Shown: in pieces, positions 58,672 to 64,000 of the stretch
Layout of the letters: each line of letters starts with the position of its first letter
How positions within the stretch are numbered: position 1 is the first letter of the stretch
Source of the DNA: Acinetobacter populi
Lineage (GTDB): Bacteria; Pseudomonadota; Gammaproteobacteria; Pseudomonadales; Moraxellaceae
DNA length: 64,000 nucleotides
Direction: 5' to 3'
NCBI RefSeq assembly: GCF_002174125.1
Contig: NZ_NEXX01000007.1
Coordinates: forward strand, 1 to 64,000
Program-made: the position numbers and the translations under genes
Notes under the pieces: model-generated
Told to the model about the DNA's origin: nothing
The model's input: only the letters and a program-made list of their open reading frames with translations
The model's database searches: none

Positions 58672-60051
58672 TTGAGTCAACAAAAATCAGAGCTTCATCG
58701 AGGATTGAAGAATCGCCATATTCAATTGATTGCAATGGGTGGGGCAATCGGTACAGGCTTATTTCTGGGATCTGCCGAGGTCATCCAGTCTGCCGGACCA
58801 TCAATTATTTTAGGTTATGCCATTGGCGGCCTGATTGCATTCCTGATTATGCGCCAACTTGGTGAAATGATTGTAGAAGAGCCAGTTGCCGGTTCATTTA
58901 GCCATTTTGCCAATAAATACTGGGGTAAATTTCCGGGATTTCTCACTGGCTGGAATTACTGGATTTTATATATTCTGGTGGCAATGACCGAGTTAACTGC
59001 CGTCGCCAAATATATCAATTATTGGTGGCCCCATATTCCAGCATGGTCTTCGGTTTTATTTTTCTTTGTCATCATTACCTTGATCAACTTATTGAATGTC
59101 AAATTTTATGGGGAATCGGAATTCTGGCTGGCCATCATCAAGGTGACCGCAGTAGTTTCGATGATTGTATTTGGTCTGTATTTATTGCTCACTGCCGATG
59201 CCAATTCAACCGCTAGCTTTAGTAACCTATGGACACATGGTGGTTTCTTTCCTAATGGTTTCGATGGGCTATTCTATATGCTGGCCTTTTTGATGTTTGC
59301 ATTTGGCGGTATTGAACTGATCGGTATGGCCGCAGCAGAAGCTGAAGATCCTAAGAAAACCATTCCCAAAGCCATCAATCAGGTGGTTTTTCGTATTCTG
59401 ATTTTCTATGTAGGTTCATTAACCATTCTGTTATCCCTTGTACCATGGGATCAGTTGAATCTTGGTGGACTAGACAAAAGTCCGTTTGTGATAATCTTTA
59501 GCCAATTAGGTATCAACTGGGCTGCACATTTACTCAACTTCATTATTCTAACGGCGGCATTATCGGTCTATAACAGTGGTATGTATGCCAATAGCCGCAT
59601 GCTATATAGTTTGGCTAAACAAGGCAATGCACCTAAAATTTTCACCAAAACCAATCGACAAGGTGTACCCATTGCTGCGGTTATTTTATCAGCTGTCCTG
59701 ATTTTCGGTTGTGTCTTACTTAACTACTTTGTACCCAAAGAAGCACTGGGACATTTAATGTACATCGTGGTTGGTGCTTTGGTATTGAATTGGGCTATGA
59801 TTACACTGACCCATTTAAAATATCGTCGTTATGTCAAGGCAATGAAGATTAAAACCTCATATCCTGCGCCCTGGTCACCCGTAAGTAATTATGTGGTACT
59901 GATTTTTATTGCATTGGTGCTTTATATCATGTGGACACAGGGTTTTCAGGAATCTGTATTGATGATTCCGGTCTGGATTACGGCAATGCTGTTACTCTAT
60001 GATTACTTAAATCCTCCAGAAATTCCGAACACAACACAGAAAGAAGATTAA
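58672..60051 (+). CDS. aroP: Aromatic amino acid permease (AroP/APC family)
   Basis: The 459-residue transporter has 12 predicted helices. GLKNRHIQLIAMGGAIGTGLFLGS, GEMIVEEPVAGSFSHFANKYWG and LTAALSVYNSGMYANSRML agree closely with E. coli AroP/PheP, so phenylalanine, tyrosine or tryptophan uptake is likely; other APC substrates such as proline or GABA are possible. The start is a TTG at 58672: no ATG or GTG occurs between it and the in-frame stop at 58636, and the homologous N-terminus begins a few residues later. The Shine-Dalgarno is poor. A terminator follows. Confidence 0.88.
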   Translation: MSQQKSELHRGLKNRHIQLIAMGGAIGTGLFLGSAEVIQSAGPSIILGYAIGGLIAFLIMRQLGEMIVEEPVAGSFSHFANKYWGKFPGFLTGWNYWILYILVAMTELTAVAKYINYWWPHIPAWSSVLFFFVIITLINLLNVKFYGESEFWLAIIKVTAVVSMIVFGLYLLLTADANSTASFSNLWTHGGFFPNGFDGLFYMLAFLMFAFGGIELIGMAAAEAEDPKKTIPKAINQVVFRILIFYVGSLTILLSLVPWDQLNLGGLDKSPFVIIFSQLGINWAAHLLNFIILTAALSVYNSGMYANSRMLYSLAKQGNAPKIFTKTNRQGVPIAAVILSAVLIFGCVLLNYFVPKEALGHLMYIVVGALVLNWAMITLTHLKYRRYVKAMKIKTSYPAPWSPVSNYVVLIFIALVLYIMWTQGFQESVLMIPVWITAMLLLYDYLNPPEIPNTTQKED

Positions 60052-60057
60052 TTTTTT

Positions 60058-60088
60058 TAAAAGTTATTGCAAGTGCAGTAACTTTTTC
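60058..60088 (+). terminator. Terminator after aroP
   Basis: AAGTTA plus TGC (60061-60070, one mismatch) pairs with GCA plus TAACTT (60075-60084), followed by TTTC. It starts a few bases after the aroP stop and lies before the tRNA gene. Confidence 0.7.
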
Positions 60089-60108
60089 ATTTATAATCAT
60101 TATATTGT

Positions 60109-60184
60109 GCGCTCTTAGCTTAACTGGATAGAGCAGTTGCCTCCTAAGCGACCGACGTGGGTTCGAGTCCCGCAGAGCGCACCA
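60109..60184 (+). tRNA. tRNA-Arg (anticodon CCU)
   Basis: The 76-nt gene folds into a full cloverleaf. The acceptor GCGCTCT (60109-60115) pairs with AGAGCGC, the D stem is GCTT with GAGC, and the anticodon stem GTTGC pairs with GCGAC around loop CTCCTAA with CCT at 60143-60145. The T arm carries GTTCGAGTC. The CCA end is encoded (60182-60184). It decodes the rare AGG codon. Confidence 0.97.
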
Positions 60185-60257
60185 TTTTTGATAAAAGTAG
60201 AACTTAGAATTTTCAATGAATCACGTTCATTAATTTAAATAAAAATCATACGATATT

Positions 60258-60286
60258 GATACTTAAACTAAAATAGTTTAAGTATC
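60258..60286. repeat. Perfect 13-bp inverted repeat after the thiolase operon
   Basis: GATACTTAAACTA (60258-60270) pairs with TAGTTTAAGTATC (60274-60286) with a 3-nt loop. It lies 16 bp beyond the stop of the 60302-61480 gene and about 75 bp after the tRNA. No U-tract follows, but it may still act as the operon terminator. Confidence 0.55.
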
Positions 60287-60301
60287 CTTCCCTTTCATTT
60301 C

Positions 60302-61480
60302 TTACATTAATTCAATCGCGATTGCAGTTGCTTCACCGCCACCGATACATAATGCCGCAATACCTTTTTTTCCACCAGTGCGTTTTAAGGCATGGATCAG
60401 CGTGACAATAATGCGTGAACCGGATGAACCCAATGGATGACCCAATGCACAGGCCCCGCCATTGATATTGACTTTTTCTGCATCAAGCGCAAAAGCATCA
60501 ATCGCAGCCATAGTCACCATGGCAAAGGCTTCATTAATTTCCCATAAATCCACATCACTTGCTTGCCAGCCAGTCTGTTTTAATACTTTTTCAATGGCAC
60601 CAACGGGCGCAATAGTAAACTCTGACGGATGCTGTGAATGGGATGCATAGGCCAGCACTTTTGCCAAGGGTTGCAAATGACGTTGCTGTGCTTGCTCTTC
60701 AGACATGATGACCAATGCAGATGCACCATCACTGATGGAACTTGAATTTGCCGCAGTAATGGTACCGTCTTTGGCAAATGCAGGTTTCAGTGTTGGGATT
60801 TTTTCGATATTGCCTTTAGCCGGTTGTTCATCTTGTGCAAAAATGACTTCACCTTTACGGGTTTTAACCGTGATCGGTGCAATTTCGTCTTTAAAGTAAC
60901 CTTCGCCAATGGCTGTCTGAGCACGAGTCAGTGAACGAATGGCAAACTGATCCATTTGCTCACGGCTATAGCCTTTTTGATCGGCCATTTGCTGTGCCAG
61001 CACACCCATAGACAAACCTGTTTCGGCATCTTCCAGACCTTCAAGGAACATATGATCCTTGATCTCACCATGTCCCATACGATAGCCTGTGCGAGCTTTG
61101 GGTAACAGATATGGGGCATTACTCATGGATTCCATACCACCAGCCACCACAATACTGGCACTGCCTGCTTTGATCATGTCTGCTGCCTGCATCACAGCCT
61201 TCATACCGGAACCACAAATTTTATTGATGGTGACAGCACCGGTAGAATCAGGTAATCCAGCTTCACGCATGGCCTGACGGGCAGGACCTTGCTTAACGCC
61301 CGCTGGTAAGACGCAGCCAAAAATCACTTCATCAATATCATTTGGGCTAAGATTTGCCCGTTCAACCGCTGCCTTGATGGCAACTGCACCCAGGTTTGGC
61401 GCAGTCAATCCGGATACTGTTCCTTGAAAACTTCCCATTGCAGTTCGTGCTACAGCAGTGATGAGGATTGTTTCTGTCAT
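60302..61480 (-). CDS. Acetyl-CoA C-acetyltransferase (thiolase), copy 2
   Basis: The 392-residue thiolase probably cleaves acetoacetyl-CoA to two acetyl-CoA. It has catalytic Cys in INKICGSGMKAVM (about 88), WEINEAFAMV, GGACALGHPLGSSG and CIGGGEATAI. It is the last gene of an operon with the 3-oxoacid CoA-transferase, so it should complete acetoacetate use. It is highly similar to the thiolase at 46.6 kb, from which it differs most at the N-terminus and in scattered surface residues. The intergenic gap to the transferase B gene is 25 bp. Confidence 0.94.
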   Translation of the reverse strand: MTETILITAVARTAMGSFQGTVSGLTAPNLGAVAIKAAVERANLSPNDIDEVIFGCVLPAGVKQGPARQAMREAGLPDSTGAVTINKICGSGMKAVMQAADMIKAGSASIVVAGGMESMSNAPYLLPKARTGYRMGHGEIKDHMFLEGLEDAETGLSMGVLAQQMADQKGYSREQMDQFAIRSLTRAQTAIGEGYFKDEIAPITVKTRKGEVIFAQDEQPAKGNIEKIPTLKPAFAKDGTITAANSSSISDGASALVIMSEEQAQQRHLQPLAKVLAYASHSQHPSEFTIAPVGAIEKVLKQTGWQASDVDLWEINEAFAMVTMAAIDAFALDAEKVNINGGACALGHPLGSSGSRIIVTLIHALKRTGGKKGIAALCIGGGEATAIAIELM

Positions 61481-61505
61481 TGTTATCCCTTTTTAAATTT
61501 ATTCC

Positions 61506-62135
61506 CTAAACAAGTAAAGGTACACCTGTAACAGCCTGTACCTGTTCCACTTCCATACCTGAAGCCAACTCTACCACTTTAATGCCTTGTACAGTCACAT
61601 CGAATACACCTAAATCGGTAATGATCCGGTTGACTACACCTTTGCCCGTTAAGGGTAAACTACATTGGTCGACAATTTTTGGTGTACCATCTTTAGCACA
61701 ATGTTCCATCAGTACCACAACCTTTTGTACACCTGCCACCAAATCCATGGCACCGCCCATCCCTTTTACTTTCTTGCCAGGAATCATCCAGTTCGCCAGA
61801 TCACCTTGAAGTGAAACTTCCATGGCACCTAAAATTGCAATATTGATATGTCCCCCACGAATCATGGCAAAAGATTCACTGCTAGAAAAAAATGACGCAC
61901 CAGCACGGGCCGTCACAGTCTGTTTCCCGGCATTAATTAAATCGGCATCGACTGTTTGTCGGGTCGGAAACTCGCCTATTCCCAGTAAACCATTTTCGGA
62001 CTGTAACCAGACATCCTTATATTGGGGAATATAGTTGGCAACTAGCGTTGGTAAACCAATCCCCAGATTGACATAAAATCCATCTTCGAGTTCCTGCGCA
62101 GCACGTTGTGCCATTTCATTCCTTGACCATGCCAT
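61506..62135 (-). CDS. scoB: Succinyl-CoA:3-oxoacid CoA-transferase subunit B
   Basis: The 209-residue beta subunit activates acetoacetate with CoA from succinyl-CoA. The catalytic Glu is in [14 protein letters not shown] (about 46). [17 protein letters not shown] and [18 protein letters not shown] are typical. It starts 3 bp after the subunit A stop. It differs from the pcaJ gene at the left edge in the region after SENGLL. Its partner and the downstream thiolase make a complete acetoacetate-to-acetyl-CoA module. Confidence 0.92.
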   Translation of the reverse strand: MAWSRNEMAQRAAQELEDGFYVNLGIGLPTLVANYIPQYKDVWLQSENGLLGIGEFPTRQTVDADLINAGKQTVTARAGASFFSSSESFAMIRGGHINIAILGAMEVSLQGDLANWMIPGKKVKGMGGAMDLVAGVQKVVVLMEHCAKDGTPKIVDQCSLPLTGKGVVNRIITDLGVFDVTVQGIKVVELASGMEVEQVQAVTGVPLLV

Positions 62136-62138
62136 AAT

Positions 62139-62846
62139 TTATACTTCCTCTGTTTTTATCGTCATTTGTTCAATGCGTTTTTCAGGCTGTGAATTGACCA
62201 CAATACGGCTGACATAAATACCGGGTAAATGAATTTCATCGGGGTCCAGTTCACCAATTTCGACCAATTGCTCCACCTCTACTACAGTTACTTTACCGGC
62301 CATGGCACATTCTGGATTAAAATTACGAGCAGTTTTACGAAACACCAGATTTCCAGCTTTATCCGCCTTATAAGCTTTGACCAGAGCAATATCTGCTGTT
62401 AAAGATGCTTCAAGAAGATATTCTTTGCCCTCAAATTTACGTATTTCTTTACCGTCAGCAATTAATGTACCGACCCCAGTGGCAGTATAAAACGCTGGAA
62501 TACCTGCACCGCCTGCACGTAATTTCTCTGCCAGCGTGCCCTGAGGTGTTAATTCAACTTGCAATTCTCCGTTTAAATACTGCCGTTCAAATTCCTTGTT
62601 TTCACCCACATAAGATGAAATCATTTTTTTGATTTGTTTGCTTTGCAATAATTTACCCAGACCAAAATCATCAATACCGGCATTATTTGAAATACAGGTA
62701 AGTGCTGTGACGCCGGTATCTTTTAATGCATCAATTAAGGCTTCCGGAATTCCACATAATCCAAAACCACCGACCGCGATGGTTTGTCCATCATTGACAA
62801 GATCAGCAAGGGCAGCTTTGGCACTGCAAAATATTTTATTTTTCAT
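62139..62846 (-). CDS. scoA: Succinyl-CoA:3-oxoacid CoA-transferase subunit A
   Basis: This 235-residue alpha subunit has the CoA-binding glycine loop [17 protein letters not shown] (about 25-41). [20 protein letters not shown] and [16 protein letters not shown] are typical of the SCOT group rather than AtoD. It lies 2 bp downstream of the small AtuA-C protein gene, so the whole set is one operon. The C-terminal tail after residue 220 is longer than usual. Confidence 0.92.
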   Translation of the reverse strand: MKNKIFCSAKAALADLVNDGQTIAVGGFGLCGIPEALIDALKDTGVTALTCISNNAGIDDFGLGKLLQSKQIKKMISSYVGENKEFERQYLNGELQVELTPQGTLAEKLRAGGAGIPAFYTATGVGTLIADGKEIRKFEGKEYLLEASLTADIALVKAYKADKAGNLVFRKTARNFNPECAMAGKVTVVEVEQLVEIGELDPDEIHLPGIYVSRIVVNSQPEKRIEQMTIKTEEV

Positions 62847-62848
62847 CT

Positions 62849-63190
62849 TCAGATTCCTTTCCCTTCATATTCGCGCAGATCAATATTCAAAATTACCGAG
62901 CATAGGGATTTGCCATGGGCATCGAGAGAAAGTGAACGAGTTACCCCGCCTTTCAAAATTCCCCGTATCACAAAATTTAACGCAGCAATTTGCGCTAACT
63001 CATAACGCTCGATTTTTATTTCATCGACAGCAAAATGTTTCAAGGCTGGCTGTAATTGTTGATGAATCACTCGTGTTGTCAAAGTTGAACATAAAAAGTC
63101 ATAATCTTTTGATTCGAATGCAATCACGGAAATATTGGAAGTATCGCCTTTATCACCAGTACGGCTATGTGCTATTTTTCGTAGTTTCAT
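62849..63190 (-). CDS. Separate AtuA C-terminal-domain protein (ferredoxin-like fold)
   Basis: The 113-residue protein matches the C-terminal domain of AtuA-type proteins of acyclic terpene use. Its start [20 protein letters not shown] is the conserved motif and [22 protein letters not shown] the end. In many bacteria this domain is fused to AtuA; here it is a separate gene whose start overlaps the AtuA stop by 4 bp. It probably forms a complex with that protein. The biochemical role is not established. Confidence 0.82.
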   Translation of the reverse strand: MKLRKIAHSRTGDKGDTSNISVIAFESKDYDFLCSTLTTRVIHQQLQPALKHFAVDEIKIERYELAQIAALNFVIRGILKGGVTRSLSLDAHGKSLCSVILNIDLREYEGKGI

Positions 63191-64000
63191 GATGCAGACT
63201 CCATCACCACATTGACATGTACCTCATCGCGTGGCAAATAAAGTGCTGCCACCGCAAGAACTTCCCGAACCGTTTTCACAGCACCACCTCCACCATAAGG
63301 ACCATTGGTATATAAAGACTCAACCTCATTGGCTACGGCCACTGCATCGGTTTTTTTCTTGCAGCGTGCTGCAACACGTAAGCGGACCTCCCAGATATGG
63401 TCACTAGCGGATTGCGAACAATCCCCATAAAGTGAATCAATTCCCATAAGATCAGCGCGAATATCCTCATAACAAATTTTGGTTTGTTGTAACCGGCTCA
63501 ACACAACTTTTCGTGCTAAATCTGCCCGTTGTCTGGCATTTGGTCCACCATAGGAGATCTGGCCTTCACCAATAAAACCATCGGTAAAGCCTACGGTAAC
63601 CTTGAGTTTTTCCGGCTTGGGATAGCCTGCTGCGCCATAAACTGCCACCTGATCAGGTGCAATTTCCTTAAAATAAACATGGGAAAAATCTGCAATCACA
63701 TCAGGCGTGAGATAAGCATCAGGTTGATGAATTTCATATAATAGCTGTTCTTTACAGGTAGCTTCTGTCACAAAACCACCTGAACCCTCAACTTTGGTAA
63801 TGATGGCATTACCTTCACTGTCCACTTCGGCAATCGGAAAGCCCAACCGATCCAGATGAGGGACATCCTTAACGCCCGGATCAGCAAAATAACCACCCGT
63901 GACTTGACCTGCGCACTCCAGCAAATGACCAATGACCGTACCTTTACCCAATTTATTCCAGTCTGATAACGACCAATTAAACTCATGGATCAAAGGTGCA
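63187..64000 (-). CDS. AtuA-like (DUF1446) protein, 5' part beyond the window edge
   Basis: At least 271 C-terminal residues of an AtuA/DUF1446 protein are visible; the frame stays open to the right edge and no start is seen. TVIGHLLECAGQVTGGYFADPGVKDV, GSGGFVTEATCKEQLLYEI and VGFTDGFIGEGQISYGGPNA belong to the family. AtuA is needed for growth on citronellol-type terpenes in Pseudomonas, but homologs beside CoA-transferases and thiolases occur in other short- or branched-chain acid pathways. It is followed by its own C-terminal domain as a separate gene. Confidence 0.85.
   Translation of the reverse strand, partial: APLIHEFNWSLSDWNKLGKGTVIGHLLECAGQVTGGYFADPGVKDVPHLDRLGFPIAEVDSEGNAIITKVEGSGGFVTEATCKEQLLYEIHQPDAYLTPDVIADFSHVYFKEIAPDQVAVYGAAGYPKPEKLKVTVGFTDGFIGEGQISYGGPNARQRADLARKVVLSRLQQTKICYEDIRADLMGIDSLYGDCSQSASDHIWEVRLRVAARCKKKTDAVAVANEVESLYTNGPYGGGGAVKTVREVLAVAALYLPRDEVHVNVVMESAS

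Noticed and set aside
60109..60184. tRNA-Arg as an integration (att) site for a mobile island
   Set aside because: tRNA-Arg genes are common att sites, but no integrase and no direct repeat of the tRNA 3' end were noticed in the window; the flanking genes look like ordinary chromosome.

Overview
This 64 kb window is chromosomal DNA of an Acinetobacter species. The signs are AT-rich gammaproteobacterial coding sequence, a pcaU-pcaIJ divergent pair, a BfmR/BfmS two-component system, a class Ia NrdA with two ATP cones beside a long-N-terminus NrdB, a membrane PQQ glucose dehydrogenase, and an OmpA whose C-terminal domain matches the A. baumannii type. No rRNA, prophage, CRISPR array or intact insertion sequence was found. 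One tRNA gene is present.

Layout. 1-2.2 kb: the 3-oxoadipate CoA-transferase genes pcaIJ (pcaJ cut by the window edge) diverge from the IclR-type regulator pcaU, with a clear inverted-repeat operator between them. 2.2-17.4 kb: a complete 13-gene nuoABCDEFGHIJKLMN operon (nuoCD fused) for NADH:ubiquinone oxidoreductase, read on the minus strand. 17.4-22.1 kb: a MASE1-GGDEF diguanylate cyclase, a small unknown protein, and bfmRS. 22.1-27.1 kb: nrdA and nrdB, preceded by DnaA-box and NrdR-box-like sites. 27.1-31.4 kb: a fecI-fecR-TonB receptor iron-uptake operon with a Fur-like box. 31.5-41.3 kb: glucose dehydrogenase, an alanine/glycine:cation symporter, the dsdA/dsdC D-serine module, a FAD-linked D-hydroxyacid oxidase and a PhzF-like protein. 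41.3-43.3 kb: a small structured transcription unit, a MITE-like palindromic element, rtcB and a 54-residue basic protein. 43.3-46.5 kb: two tandem OmpA genes and a FimT-like pseudopilin. 46.6-53 kb: thiolase, sulfite reductase (cysI-DUF934), a succinate-semialdehyde dehydrogenase-like enzyme and a CaiB/BaiF CoA-transferase. 53-58.4 kb: an AraC regulator, rplM-rpsI, a periplasmic asparaginase, sspA-sspB and a tail-anchored unknown protein. 58.6-64 kb: an AroP-type permease, tRNA-Arg(CCU), and an operon of AtuA-like proteins, a succinyl-CoA:3-oxoacid CoA-transferase and a second thiolase, running off the right edge.

How it works together. Most of the window is core physiology: respiration (Nuo, with Gcd also feeding the quinone pool), dNTP synthesis, translation and stringent response, envelope control (BfmRS, OmpA) and sulfur assimilation. 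Around these lie catabolic modules typical of soil and opportunistic Acinetobacter: protocatechuate/beta-ketoadipate, acetoacetyl-CoA, D-serine and possibly terpenoid- or branched-chain-type acids. The parts least explained by known families are the 41.4-43.2 kb segment (short ORF in a structured RNA, palindromic element, rtcB plus small basic protein) and the apparent exchange of domains between the two OmpA paralogs.
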